Below the pieces are notes generated by a model. It saw only the letters and a program-made list of their open reading frames with translations. It searched no databases and was not told where the DNA came from. Positions 6,353 to 14,493 of a stretch of DNA of 25,775 bases are shown here, piece after piece. The first letter of the stretch is position 1. The number at the start of each line of letters is the position of its first letter. The translations under genes were made by a program, and so were the position numbers. This DNA comes from a virus. The stretch lies in IMG/VR virus record IMGVR_UViG_3300037606_000599, positions 1 to 25,775 of that record; one strand, 5' to 3'.

Positions 6353-7680
6353 AGAAATCAGAGTTCATGTCCAATGTAAACATGATAGCACGGAACATGC
6401 TGCAGAAAGCGGGCCTTACCTTTTCGGGTAAGCGAGATTTGTATGAAGTCCTTGGTTACAAAGAGTTCTTATGTCCCGCTGATTACAGGGCAAGGTATGA
6501 ACGTGGGGACATTACCCTGTCCATTGTTGATGCCTATCCTAATGCTGCTTGGGCATGTCCTCCCACGCCTAGTGATGATAAAGAAGCTGAAGATGAAACG
6601 CCATGGGAAAAGGAATTCAAAGTTTGGGCAAAGGAATTGAAACTTTGGCAAACAATTCGCAAGGCCGACATTCTCGCACAACTAAACGAATTCAGTATTG
6701 TCCTTTTCGGGATCAGGGGGGACAATGATTTGAAAGAACCCGTCATCGGCAAGAAACCGATTGCTTACTTGAAAGCCTACGGTGCCGACAATGTGACAAT
6801 TTGCAAGTGGGTCACCGATATGTCAGATGAGCGATTCGGTTTGCCTTTAACATACAAAATCCAGTTTGTTTCAAAACCAGGCGAGGGTGTCAGAGAAGCA
6901 ATCGAAGTCCATCATTCAAGGGTCTTGCATATTGCCGAGCGAACAATGGAAAGCGAAGTGGTAGGCATCCCATTTCTTAAACCCATTTGGAACACATTAG
7001 ATGACCTTGACAAAATCAGAGGAGGTAGTGCGGAAGTTTTTTGGTTGAATGCTCGGGCGGGTTTGAATTTGAACGTTTCACCTGAATTTGATGTTCCTGA
7101 TCAAGAAAGCATCAAAGACAACGTAGATAATTATCAAAACAATTTAACTAGGGTTCTTTATACTCAAGGAATCGACGTTAAAGTATTGTCCCAAGCAATT
7201 ACTTCACCAAAGGATCAATTCAATCTGTGCCTGACAATCATCTCAGCATACACCCGCATCCCCCGGCGAATTCTCGAAGGTAGTGAACGGGGTGAGCTTT
7301 CGAGTAAGCAAGATGAGAACAATTTCGATAGTAGGGTCAAGGAAAGACGAACTCTTTTTTGTGAACCCACCATCCTCGAACCGTTGATGAAGAAACTGAT
7401 GAATTTGGGTGTAATCAAAACCGTCGAATATATCTGGAGCTGGCCTGAACTTGTTACTCAATCTGAAAGCGAAAAAGCTGCTATTGCATCCACTAAAGCA
7501 ACTGCCATCAAAACCTTCACCGATGCAGTCAATGGGAATCGGGTTGTTACCGACCGACAATTCATGGAAGACATCATGAACATGCCCTATCTGGAAGATG
7601 AGATCATAGAAGACCTCGAAACCGAACAGAAAGAAATTGATGAAAGCGGACCCGACCAATACAATAACCCTCCGGCGTAA
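6346..7680 (+). CDS. Portal protein, DUF1073 type
   Basis: A 444-residue protein following the large terminase with a seven-base overlap. It has features of the DUF1073 phage portal family: an N-terminal helical part that ends YLGYKEF-like text before CPADYRARYERGDI, the ITLSIVDAYPNAAW segment, a central beta wing (LKAYGADNVTICKW), the HHSRVLHIAERT motif, and IPRRILEGSERGELSSKQDEN, which is the most diagnostic stretch. The C-terminus is acidic (EDEIIEDLETEQKEIDESGP). Portals form the dodecameric ring at one capsid vertex through which DNA passes. Some databases name this family after the anti-CBASS protein Acb1; here nothing suggests that activity. An alternative start at Met 8 (6367) is possible. 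Confidence 0.86.
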   Translation: MVKKSEFMSNVNMIARNMLQKAGLTFSGKRDLYEVLGYKEFLCPADYRARYERGDITLSIVDAYPNAAWACPPTPSDDKEAEDETPWEKEFKVWAKELKLWQTIRKADILAQLNEFSIVLFGIRGDNDLKEPVIGKKPIAYLKAYGADNVTICKWVTDMSDERFGLPLTYKIQFVSKPGEGVREAIEVHHSRVLHIAERTMESEVVGIPFLKPIWNTLDDLDKIRGGSAEVFWLNARAGLNLNVSPEFDVPDQESIKDNVDNYQNNLTRVLYTQGIDVKVLSQAITSPKDQFNLCLTIISAYTRIPRRILEGSERGELSSKQDENNFDSRVKERRTLFCEPTILEPLMKKLMNLGVIKTVEYIWSWPELVTQSESEKAAIASTKATAIKTFTDAVNGNRVVTDRQFMEDIMNMPYLEDEIIEDLETEQKEIDESGPDQYNNPPA

Positions 7681-8455
7681 AGCGGCCGCGGAAGTCGATG
7701 CTCGCTTTAACAGATTGAAGCGAGCCATTCGAAGTGCCTTCAAAGATGGTGGTCTCAAGACAAACATTGAGCGAGCAAGACAAGGGCGATTTGATGATTT
7801 ATTAGATCAAGTCAAGGTCGATGAATTCAACCGATATTTTCATGATCAGGTTGAGCTTGAAATTTTAAGACAAGACAATCTTAGTTATATTGAAAAGGGC
7901 AAAGAAGATCATTGGTTAAACAAACATATTGGCGAAGGATATAGAAGGGGGGCTATCAAAATGAGATTTGCGGCCGAGCGAATGATGCCCAACCTTTTGA
8001 AGCTTCCCGATTACAGTCCTTTCTCAAATCCCCAGCATGTTCAGCGCGCCGAACTCATTTTCAAAAAGGCATACTCGGACTTGGAAGGAGTCACCCAAGT
8101 GATGGAGAAGCAAATGAGTAGAATTCTAGCTGATGGCATCTTGCGTGGTCACTCGGTAAAGAAGGTTGCAAAAGAGATGGAAAGTCGAGTCGATAAGATT
8201 GGCAAAACTAGAGCGAAGCTGATTGCTCGGACTGAGATTATTGAAAGCCATTCCTCGTCTGCAATTATGGAAGCTGATCTTCTTGAACAGCAAACGGGGG
8301 TTACCATAAAAATGAAATGGATCAGCGCAGGGGATAGCAGGGTTCGTCCCGAGCATATTGACCGGGATGGTCAAGTTTACACAAGAGCGGAAGCATCAAA
8401 TCTGATCGGCGAACCTAACTGTAGATGCGCTTTGTCGGCCGTATTTGACCTCTGA
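7640..8455 (+). CDS. Phage minor head protein, Mu F/SPP1 gp7-like
   Basis: A 271-residue protein overlapping the portal gene by 41 bases. I chose ATG 7640; the codon before it is TTG and could also serve. The C-terminal ~90 residues carry the MuF/SPP1 gp7 signature: ARTEIIESHSS (near 196-206), DSRVRPEHIDRDGQVY, and the Cys motif GEPNCRCALS near 256-265. The first ~170 residues are helical and basic and may bind DNA or the portal. Family members sit inside or at the portal vertex in a few copies and are ejected or assist head assembly. No toxin domain is fused at the end, unlike some MuF proteins: it stops directly after the Cys motif. Confidence 0.87.
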   Translation: MKADPTNTITLRRKAAAEVDARFNRLKRAIRSAFKDGGLKTNIERARQGRFDDLLDQVKVDEFNRYFHDQVELEILRQDNLSYIEKGKEDHWLNKHIGEGYRRGAIKMRFAAERMMPNLLKLPDYSPFSNPQHVQRAELIFKKAYSDLEGVTQVMEKQMSRILADGILRGHSVKKVAKEMESRVDKIGKTRAKLIARTEIIESHSSSAIMEADLLEQQTGVTIKMKWISAGDSRVRPEHIDRDGQVYTRAEASNLIGEPNCRCALSAVFDL

Positions 8456-8513
8456 AAAATAAACCTTGCATGAATGACTGTTCCTTAAATACCGTCCCAA
8501 ATAACAAGACGAA

Positions 8514-9911
8514 ATGAGCAAATTATTATTCCTAAGCAATATCGCCCTTTCGGGACGACCGATGCGGAAGATGCTCAATGGATTAACTCATTTGGTCATC
8601 CCTGCGGTAGCAATTAAAGAAGGCGTTTTGAATAACATCTTCTATCCTAAAGAGGAACTCGAAAGCTTCTCGAATACATGGAACGGTGTCCCCGTCCCAG
8701 TCAATCACCCGCTACTTGCCGGCGTTCCCGTCACTGCGAACAGTACCGAAAGTGAAGAAAATCAAAACATCGGTCGCTTCTACAATGTGATATTCGACGA
8801 CTCATCCATTAAAGGTGAAATTTGGATCAATATCGAAAAGGCCGAAAAGTTGAATTTCGGTGACTTGATTCAACAACTCGAGTCTGGTGAATTGATGGAA
8901 GTTTCCACGGGATTGCATGCTTTCACCCGCGATGAAACGGGGGTTTTCAATGGCAAGTCTTATGACCGAGTAATCGAAAGTATTCGTCCAGATCACCTCG
9001 CCCTCCTTCCCGATAGCGAAGGTGCCTGTTCAATTGCAGACGGTTGTGGTGCAATGCGGACGAATTGCGGGGGCGACACTGATTGTGTTTGTGAAACGCC
9101 CAAACCCACTTGGATCAATCGACTGCGTGGTTGGTTTGGTTTGAACATTGATACTTCTTTCGAGGATCGCGAGCGCATGGTAAGTGGTGCACTGCGTGAA
9201 ACTTACGGCAAAGATTCATTCATTTACACTCTCAAGACCTATGATGGCTATGCTATCTTCGAAATGGGACCTTCGCTTTATAAGCAAAATTACACAATTT
9301 CAGACAATAAGGTAACACTTCAAGGCGACCGAATTGAGGTCAAAACTGAAGTTTCTTATGTCCCAGTTCTTAACGAAACCGAAAATAAAAATATGGACCC
9401 AACTAAACGGGTGGGACTTGTCAATGCACTAGCACTTTTGCTGGTGGCAAACAATGTCGCCGCCGTAACTGATAAAAGCAAAACCGATCTGGCTGCACTG
9501 CCTGATGATATGCTCTCTAATATGGCGAAAACCTACAAGCTGAATGATGACGGCACCCCCGTTGTTGAACAGCCCGCCCCGGCAAAGGTCGAACCTGTCA
9601 TTGTGGACAATGGTATTACATCTCAAGAGCGCCAACTGCTCAATGAGATGCTTGCCGAAAAAGCACAGCGCGTGAAGGACAAGGCGACTCAACTTGCCAA
9701 TGTCCGGAAGGATCTTGCACCCGAGGTCATTGCTACTTTTAATGAAGCAGCAATTGACGCCATGCTCGTTGCGATTGGAATTCATAGCAATACCAATTTT
9801 GGTCCTGCCGGTGGATTCACACAACCACAGACCCGCGATGCATATCGTTCCCCGTCGGTTTACCTCGCCAATGAGGAAGAAACCCCTAACAAGGAGGCAG
9901 TGAAAAACTAA
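8514..9911 (+). CDS. Prohead protease/scaffold fusion, DUF2213 type
   Basis: A 465-residue protein in three parts. Residues ~20-180 look like a DUF2213/capsid-maturation protease: PVNHPLL (His65), MEVSTGLH (Ser131) and DHLALLPDSEGACS (His161) provide a plausible His-Ser-His set as in herpes-type prohead proteases. A Cys cluster (CSIADGCGAMRTNCGGDTDC, 174-193) follows. Residues ~215-285 (LRETYGKDSFIYTL, YAIFEM, LYKQNYTI) form a small beta domain seen inside several such phage proteins. The C-terminal ~160 residues are Ala/Asp/Lys-rich and helical, suiting a scaffold that would be cleaved and expelled. The 58-base gap before it is the largest in the head cluster until the terminator and might hold a promoter, but no clear one is seen. 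Confidence 0.75.
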   Translation: MSKLLFLSNIALSGRPMRKMLNGLTHLVIPAVAIKEGVLNNIFYPKEELESFSNTWNGVPVPVNHPLLAGVPVTANSTESEENQNIGRFYNVIFDDSSIKGEIWINIEKAEKLNFGDLIQQLESGELMEVSTGLHAFTRDETGVFNGKSYDRVIESIRPDHLALLPDSEGACSIADGCGAMRTNCGGDTDCVCETPKPTWINRLRGWFGLNIDTSFEDRERMVSGALRETYGKDSFIYTLKTYDGYAIFEMGPSLYKQNYTISDNKVTLQGDRIEVKTEVSYVPVLNETENKNMDPTKRVGLVNALALLLVANNVAAVTDKSKTDLAALPDDMLSNMAKTYKLNDDGTPVVEQPAPAKVEPVIVDNGITSQERQLLNEMLAEKAQRVKDKATQLANVRKDLAPEVIATFNEAAIDAMLVAIGIHSNTNFGPAGGFTQPQTRDAYRSPSVYLANEEETPNKEAVKN

Positions 9912-10339
9912 TGGCTAAATTAAAATCTGAAACAATTATTCTGAAAGGTGAACCTAACCTTTTTGAAGGTGCTGCCGCGGCAGTGCTCAAGCCGGGGCAT
10001 GTCGTTCAATATACAGGACTTACCTTTTCGAAGCAATCAGTCGCTTTGAAAAAGACACCTCTTCGTGTTGTTACTGAACAAGATTTGATCGGCAAAGGAA
10101 TCGAAAGCACGATTCCTAGCGGCGAGAATGTCACTGTTCATTTCGCAACCCCGGGCCATATCGTTCAAGCAATGCTTCCGGCTTCGGCCGCCGCCATTGT
10201 CAAAGGCGACCAGCTCGAAATGAAGGGTGATGGAACCTTGCGTAAGATCACGACCGGTGCCGCAATTGCCGAGGCATGGGAGTCACTCGACAACAGCGCA
10301 AATGCCGCTGAAGTCCTCATTCAAGTTCAAGCTATCTAA
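9911..10339 (+). CDS. Head decoration protein (putative)
   Basis: A 142-residue beta-rich protein directly before the major capsid gene, the usual place for capsid cement proteins. Sequence features include GHVVQYTGLTF, a glycine- and alanine-rich middle (PASAAAIVKGDQLEMKGDG) and AEAWESLDNSANAAEVLIQVQ, resembling small trimeric decoration proteins of the DUF2190 or lambda D-like type. It would bind the outside of the expanded shell and stabilise it. The gene starts immediately at the stop of the protease/scaffold gene. It is one of the few genes with an AAGGAGG (9891-9897), although 13 bases before ATG is long for a Shine-Dalgarno. Family assignment comes mostly from position and size. Confidence 0.6.
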   Translation: MAKLKSETIILKGEPNLFEGAAAAVLKPGHVVQYTGLTFSKQSVALKKTPLRVVTEQDLIGKGIESTIPSGENVTVHFATPGHIVQAMLPASAAAIVKGDQLEMKGDGTLRKITTGAAIAEAWESLDNSANAAEVLIQVQAI

Positions 10340-10342
10340 TTC

Positions 10343-11323
10343 ATGAAACTAGGAATCTCAACTGCCACCGATTTTATCGGTAACTCCAACTCCGGAAACG
10401 GAGCACCCTTCATCAACTCCCGGGGACAACTTCAGCAAAATGTGAATACCACTTTGCTTGAAGATGAACATCGTCGAATTGATGCTGCCGTCCTCGCTGA
10501 ATCCCGTGCCATTCGTGGTGCATCGGAACATCTTCGGACTCGCGGACTAGTCGTCACCCTCGGTTCAATCGGGGTCCTCCTTTCGGACTACAACCGTGCC
10601 GGTAACATGACCGACGCTGAAGTTGATTTTGACGGCCGCTCTCGTGGTTTGAAAGATCGTCTGACGTTTGATCAAGTGGGTGTGCCAATTCCGATTTTCC
10701 ATAAAGAATGGGAACTCGGCGCTCGCCAACTCACCGCATCACGAAATGGTAACTCTCGTCTCGACACTACGCAAGCTCAGATTGCAACTGAGATCGTGCA
10801 AGAAAAATTCGAAAGTCATATCTTCAACGGACTTCCCGGATTGACTCTTGATGGTCGCACAGTCTACGGATACAATACTCACCCAGACCGCAATACCTAT
10901 ACTCTCCTAGCGGATTGGACAAGTGCAGCTGCTGGGGCTGCTATGATCACCGATCTGATCAATATGCTTAAACTTCTGAAAGCAGACAATCAGCGCGGAC
11001 CATTCATGGTTTATGTGGGGGATAACATTTGGCCAACACTTGAGCAGGACTACTCAACTGCGAAAGGAGACAACACAATCCTCCAGCGGATGCTCGCTAT
11101 TCGCGGTGTCGAGGGAATTGAGAACAGTGAATTTATGGATGCTGATACGGTGACCGTGGTTCAGATGAAATCGAAGACCGTTGACCTCGCCATCGCGGCG
11201 GATTTGCAGAACATTCAGTGGAGTGTTCAACCCATGTCCACAAATTACATGGTATACCTGATGGGTGCCGTTCGCGTCAAATCCGAAAAGAATGGACAGT
11301 GCGGCATTGTTCATGCGACCTAA
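10343..11323 (+). CDS. Major capsid protein
   Basis: A 326-residue protein with the HK97/encapsulin-like fold expected of a major capsid protein. Useful landmarks are the helical N-terminal arm with TTLLEDEHRRIDAAVLAESR, LSDYNRAGNMTDAEVDFDGR, VPIPIFHKEWELGARQL (the E-loop/peripheral strand region), a peptide resembling NGLPGLTLDGRTVYGYNTHP, the spine helix AAMITDLINMLKLLKADNQ, PFMVYVGDNIW, and a C-terminal beta strand near IQWSVQPMSTNYMVYLMGAV. Short N-terminal extension and no separate scaffold domain fit the presence of the DUF2213 protease/scaffold upstream. It lies between the decoration protein and a small protein, and a strong terminator follows 300 bases later, giving a high-expression capsid unit. 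Confidence 0.88.
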   Translation: MKLGISTATDFIGNSNSGNGAPFINSRGQLQQNVNTTLLEDEHRRIDAAVLAESRAIRGASEHLRTRGLVVTLGSIGVLLSDYNRAGNMTDAEVDFDGRSRGLKDRLTFDQVGVPIPIFHKEWELGARQLTASRNGNSRLDTTQAQIATEIVQEKFESHIFNGLPGLTLDGRTVYGYNTHPDRNTYTLLADWTSAAAGAAMITDLINMLKLLKADNQRGPFMVYVGDNIWPTLEQDYSTAKGDNTILQRMLAIRGVEGIENSEFMDADTVTVVQMKSKTVDLAIAADLQNIQWSVQPMSTNYMVYLMGAVRVKSEKNGQCGIVHAT

Positions 11324-11329
11324 AATATT

Positions 11330-11626
11330 ATGGCAAAGAAAACCCGAGCATATGTCCTGATTTCAGGGAGGCATGTTCATTACGACGGCAAAACTTACTA
11401 CAAGGGTGATAATATCGAATTGAATCCCCGTATGGCTCGGTTCCTTGTGAACAAGGTCAAGGCCCAAGAGGTCGCCGAACCCGCCCCTACGGGCGAGCAG
11501 GGCACCCTAAATACCCCTGCTGATCGGGAGGAATTGATTGCCGCACTCGAATTGGCAGGGGTTGACTTTGATTTGAGTGCATCAGACGAAGACCTCTTCG
11601 CTGCTTGGCAATTGATCACTGAATAA
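11330..11626 (+). CDS. Small head protein, unknown function
   Basis: A 98-residue protein six bases after the capsid gene. The first ~45 residues form a short beta unit (YVLISGRHVHYDGKTYYKGDN, IELNPRMARFLVNK) like the small N-terminal domain found in several phage head or tail accessory proteins. The second half has an acidic helical domain (REELIAALELAGVDFD, ASDEDLFAAWQLI) resembling a HeH/SAP-type helix-extended-loop-helix. Position would fit a lambda FI-like packaging factor or head completion protein, but I do not recognise a family. It is the last gene before the hairpin terminator at 11641-11672. Confidence 0.65.
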   Translation: MAKKTRAYVLISGRHVHYDGKTYYKGDNIELNPRMARFLVNKVKAQEVAEPAPTGEQGTLNTPADREELIAALELAGVDFDLSASDEDLFAAWQLITE

Positions 11627-11640
11627 GTCGCCCCAAACTC

Positions 11641-11672
11641 AAAAGGGGGTGGTCGTGAGATCATCCCCTTTT
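11641..11672 (+). terminator. Strong hairpin terminator after the capsid genes
   Basis: The arms 11641-11654 and 11659-11672 pair over 14 bp, 12 Watson-Crick and two G-T wobbles, closed by a GTGA loop of the GNRA class. The stem starts with four A-T pairs, so the 3' arm itself ends in TTTT, followed by CATTTAAAAT. That is the shape of a bidirectional intrinsic terminator. It lies 14 bases after the capsid-unit stop and 13 bases before the next ATG, so readthrough or a promoter in or near it must feed the connector genes. Confidence 0.82.
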
Positions 11673-11685
11673 CATTTAAAATAAG

Positions 11686-12066
11686 ATGGCATTTACCCCC
11701 CCAATAACTACCGAAGATGTCAAAGCGGTTGGTCAATTGATCGGCGACGACCTTTCGGTTCATATCAACTCAGCCGATTTGATTGTCAGTGAAAATCTCG
11801 AAGGGAAAGGTCTTTCTGCTGCAAGGTTGCGTTTGATTGGAGTCTATCTCGCGGCACATTTCGCCTTCGTTTTAGAAGGGCAAATTAAGAGTGAGAAAAT
11901 CGGCGATTCGGCCACCACTTTCAGTTTGGAATCAGGACAAGCACTTTCAAGCACGGTTCACGGTCAGCAAGCGATCTCACTAGATACCACCGGAACATTG
12001 GCAAGCATGAGCGGTTCGCCGACTGAAGGTTCGGTGACCAAAATGGCCACAATTTTAATTTGTTAA
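11686..12066 (+). CDS. Head-tail connector/adaptor-like protein
   Basis: A 126-residue protein, first after the terminator. The central helical block DLIVSENLEGKGLSAARLRL followed by IGVYLAAHFAFV and a GDSATTF motif is characteristic of small head-tail adaptor proteins of the DUF4054/HK97 gp6-like sort, which form a ring below the portal. The C-terminal third is serine/threonine-rich (LDTTGTLASMSGSPTEGS) and probably flexible. Order with the next three genes (adaptor, stopper, HK97 gp10-like, terminator) matches the standard neck module of siphophages. Function by family resemblance and synteny. Confidence 0.7.
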   Translation: MAFTPPITTEDVKAVGQLIGDDLSVHINSADLIVSENLEGKGLSAARLRLIGVYLAAHFAFVLEGQIKSEKIGDSATTFSLESGQALSSTVHGQQAISLDTTGTLASMSGSPTEGSVTKMATILIC

Positions 12067-12069
12067 ACT

Positions 12070-12396
12070 ATGCCCCTTAGAAAGATCGATCAAGTCACCC
12101 GCTGGAGAAAAACCGGGGTGGATAGATATGGTCAAGAGGAGTATGGTGATCCCGTTGTTTTGACTTTGAGATGGGAGGATTTTGTTACCGAAACGATGAC
12201 CAAAGAAGGCGATACTTTCAACTCACTTGGCGTGGTTTACGGTGACGTGGCAGATGAGTTGCGGGTCGATGACAGGGTGATCAAAGGCGAGGACCTTCTT
12301 GTGGACATCAAAATATCCTTCATAGTTCGAAGTTTACGAACTAGCAGAAACGGGGTAGGGACTAGATATCTTTACACCGCATACCTTTCAAAATAA
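12070..12396 (+). CDS. Head-tail stopper / minor capsid-like protein
   Basis: A 108-residue beta-rich protein (QVTRWRKTGVDRYGQEEYGD, VLTLRWEDFVTETMTKEG, DRVIKGEDLLVDI). Its composition and YGDPVVL...RWED pattern resemble the small neck or stopper proteins that follow the adaptor in siphovirus genomes and close the portal channel after packaging. The stop codon overlaps the next start (AAATAATGG). Assigned mainly by order in the neck module and by size. Confidence 0.62.
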   Translation: MPLRKIDQVTRWRKTGVDRYGQEEYGDPVVLTLRWEDFVTETMTKEGDTFNSLGVVYGDVADELRVDDRVIKGEDLLVDIKISFIVRSLRTSRNGVGTRYLYTAYLSK

Positions 12397-12782
12397 TGGC
12401 AACCGGAAACGAAAGATTCAAACAAAATTTTAAAAGTGCAATGACCGAGATGCGGGAAGGCGCTATTAAAGGATTGCGCTTGGGTGTTAAGTTAGTGGAA
12501 TATGAGTCGAAAGTTAGGACTCCGGTTGATGAAGGTAACTTAAAAGGTGGTACATATAGCACAGTGGTGGTGAGTAAAAGTAGGGCGATTGGTGAATTTG
12601 GTAACACTGTCGAGTATGCTGCCTTCGTCCATGAAATGACAAACCCGAGTTCTGGGGTTCCTCGAAAAGGAGGTAAAGGTTTGTATTGGGAAACGGGCAG
12701 GCCTAAATTTTTGAAAAGTGCTATCGATGATAAGATAGACGAAGTAGTTGACCTTGTCAGAAAGATGGCAAAAATTGTATGA
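12396..12782 (+). CDS. HK97 gp10-like tail completion protein
   Basis: A 128-residue protein with the HK97 gp10 family pattern: an N-terminal helix (ERFKQNFKSAMTEMREGAIKG), then RTPVDEGNLKGGTY, the strand GEFGNTVEYAAFVHEM with the conserved Tyr-Ala-x-Phe-Val-His-Glu, a glycine loop (SGVPRKGGKG), and a C-terminal PKFLKSAIDDKIDEVVDL helix. These proteins join the tail to the neck. The gene overlaps its neighbours at both ends by one and four bases. Confidence 0.85.
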   Translation: MATGNERFKQNFKSAMTEMREGAIKGLRLGVKLVEYESKVRTPVDEGNLKGGTYSTVVVSKSRAIGEFGNTVEYAAFVHEMTNPSSGVPRKGGKGLYWETGRPKFLKSAIDDKIDEVVDLVRKMAKIV

Positions 12783-13342
12783 ACTTTCACGAAGGCATCA
12801 ATACAATTGAAGAAGCGCTTTTGAGTGCGCTTTCTGAGATCGCTTCATTGGATTATATCAGTCCCGCTAAATTCTTTTCTGATTTGATTGGTAATACTTA
12901 TGCGTTTCTAACAATTGGCGAAAATTTATTTGTGGGAGCGATGCCCGACAAGCCCGATCTGTGTTTTTGCTTTTATGATACAGGCGGAGGGATGCAGAAT
13001 GATAGACTTGCAATCGATACTTCGAATGTTCAATTGACTGGACGTGGGGACTATGAAAGTTGTGCTAATTTCATGAATTTGATCCGAATAGCCCTCCAAT
13101 CAATCTCACCCATGACTTTGGTTCAATTAAATTTGGTTGGAATATGGATCATAACACCTCTTACTTGTTTGGGTAGAGATAACAAGAATCGTTTTCAATT
13201 CTCAATCAATTTTAAAGTTGCGCTAGAATTATATACCCATGGTAATCGCATGCCAGGTGGAGATGTTCCTGCAATTGCACCGCCTAATGATTGCACAAAT
13301 CTCGAAGGAATAATTATATCCGAACTACCACCCCTACCCTAA
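12779..13342 (+). CDS. Tail terminator / minor capsid-like protein
   Basis: A 187-residue protein whose core MPDKPDLCFCFYDTGG matches the strand-turn motif typical of phage minor capsid/tail terminator proteins (PDxPDxxxxxYDTGG), with later NVQLTGRGDYESCANFMNLI and a closing beta strand RFQFSINFKVALELY. It would cap the tail tube and provide the surface for head joining. The last ~35 residues are proline-rich and extended (GGDVPAIAPPNDCTNLEG), an addition of unknown role. The four-base ATGA-type overlap with the gp10-like gene shows coupling. Confidence 0.72.
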   Translation: MNFHEGINTIEEALLSALSEIASLDYISPAKFFSDLIGNTYAFLTIGENLFVGAMPDKPDLCFCFYDTGGGMQNDRLAIDTSNVQLTGRGDYESCANFMNLIRIALQSISPMTLVQLNLVGIWIITPLTCLGRDNKNRFQFSINFKVALELYTHGNRMPGGDVPAIAPPNDCTNLEGIIISELPPLP

Positions 13343-13348
13343 AATAAA

Positions 13349-13906
13349 ATGGCCTTAACTAATACAGACTTATTCATAGTTGAACGCGCTGGCGTCCAAT
13401 ACAAGATGACCGCCCAGCAACTTGCCGACTTCAATGGGGCGGTTCACGAATATACTGCAAACACAATTGGTGAAAGAGATGCAGGTACTCTTTCCCCGAC
13501 ACCTCCTGGGGGTGGGTTGAAAGTTGGCGACCGTGTCTTTGTGGTTGATGCGAGCGCCGACCTCACCGTCACCGCCGATTGGGCCGTGTATCGTGTTGGG
13601 TCCACCGGGCCGATTGTTTATGACAAGATCCAGGAAAAGGAGTCCCTTGACCAGGTTGTCAGCGGCGGTGGCAACCTGTCCTATACCCCATCGCCGACAA
13701 ATGGGGTTGTCACGAATTCAGGTGGAACGGATGCGACGATTCCTCTCGCGACCGATACTAACGCGGGGTTGGCGAGTCCGGCGATGTTTAACGCAGTCCA
13801 CCTCGCAGCAAGTGCCGGAGGGACCGCCGCCTCGAATCCCGTTGCCGTCAACGGGGGAACTCAAGTCATCACCTTTAATATCACTTCGCTTACCTCTTTA
13901 CCGTAA
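13349..13906 (+). CDS. Virion fibre-like protein, first of a three-gene cassette
   Basis: A 185-residue protein with a short anchor-like start (TDLFIVERAGVQYKMTAQQL) similar to phage fibre or virion proteins, a middle domain with TVTADWAVYRVGSTGPIVYD and VGDRVFVVDA, and a threonine/glycine/serine-rich end (SGGTDATIPLATDTNAGLAS, SNPVAVNGGTQVITFNITSL). Its N-terminal motif recurs in the next gene (TDVIYLERIGIPGRQTAAEM), so the two are likely related at that end. No catalytic motif. It stands where a tail tube gene would be expected, and its codon use seems richer in C and G than neighbours; both suggest an accessory virion component such as a head or neck fibre. Confidence 0.6.
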   Translation: MALTNTDLFIVERAGVQYKMTAQQLADFNGAVHEYTANTIGERDAGTLSPTPPGGGLKVGDRVFVVDASADLTVTADWAVYRVGSTGPIVYDKIQEKESLDQVVSGGGNLSYTPSPTNGVVTNSGGTDATIPLATDTNAGLASPAMFNAVHLAASAGGTAASNPVAVNGGTQVITFNITSLTSLP

Positions 13907-14490
13907 TGGCAGTCCAAGGAACAGATGTTATCTATCTCGAACGGATAGGAATTCCGGGAAGGCAAACCGCCGCCGAGATGGCGGCATATATGGCAAGCAT
14001 TGCTCAAACCTTGAGTAATAAAACCATTACTGCACCCGTATTTTCAGGGACCTTTACAGGGACTTATACTATTGGAGGAACCCCCACCTTTCCGACATCG
14101 GTTGCCACGCTCACGGGTACCCAGACGTTTTCCAATAAGACGCACACGGACCCCATTTTCATAGCATTCCGCGAGACTCAAAACGCCATCGGGACCGTCA
14201 CCACCACGCACACGTTTGTCATCACGACCGGCACGATCAAGACGGCGACCCTCACCGCCTCTACTGCTTGTGTGTTTACGATGCCATCGGTCACTCAAGG
14301 CCGCTCGTTTACCGTGTTTTTGAAGCAGGCTGCAAGCACCGGAAACGGGACAGCGACGTTCACGGGTGTTAAATGGCCGGGCGGAACCGCCCCCGTCATC
14401 ACGGCAACCGCTGGCAAAATGGATATCCTAAGTTTCGTCAATGACGGAACTAATTGGTATGGCTCAATCCTCCAAAACTTCACCCCGTAA
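13906..14490 (+). CDS. Fibre-like protein with NKT repeats and phage C-terminal beta domain
   Basis: A 194-residue protein overlapping the previous stop (TAATGG). After an anchor-like N-terminus it has the two repeats LSNKTITAPVF and FSNKTHTDPIF, a motif widespread in tail and neck fibres. The C-terminal ~80 residues (FTVFLKQAASTGNGTATFTG, VKWPGGTAPVITATAGKMDI, FVNDGTNWYGS) form a small beta domain common at fibre ends, often implicated in trimerisation or host contact. No enzyme motif is visible. Together with genes on both sides it forms a cassette of probable surface-binding proteins. Confidence 0.72.
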   Translation: MAVQGTDVIYLERIGIPGRQTAAEMAAYMASIAQTLSNKTITAPVFSGTFTGTYTIGGTPTFPTSVATLTGTQTFSNKTHTDPIFIAFRETQNAIGTVTTTHTFVITTGTIKTATLTASTACVFTMPSVTQGRSFTVFLKQAASTGNGTATFTGVKWPGGTAPVITATAGKMDILSFVNDGTNWYGSILQNFTP

Positions 14491-14493
14491 TCA

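Noticed and set aside
6346-7680. Anti-CBASS (Acb1-type) function for the DUF1073 protein
   Set aside because: The name is shared through database family labels. Position after the large terminase, length and the LEGSERGELSSKQDEN region fit a portal.
7243-7767. Minus-strand open frame of 174 codons
   Set aside because: Antisense to the portal and minor head genes, both well supported; no recognisable domain.
8456-8513. Promoter before the protease/scaffold gene
   Set aside because: A TTGCAT at 8466 and TAAATA at 8486 are only 14 bases apart and there is no other support, so it is not reported as a feature.
13524-14018. Plus-strand open frame in a second phase across the two fibre-like genes
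   Set aside because: It is Arg/Ser/Pro-rich, spans a gene boundary, and both genes beneath it have clearly fibre-like sequence.
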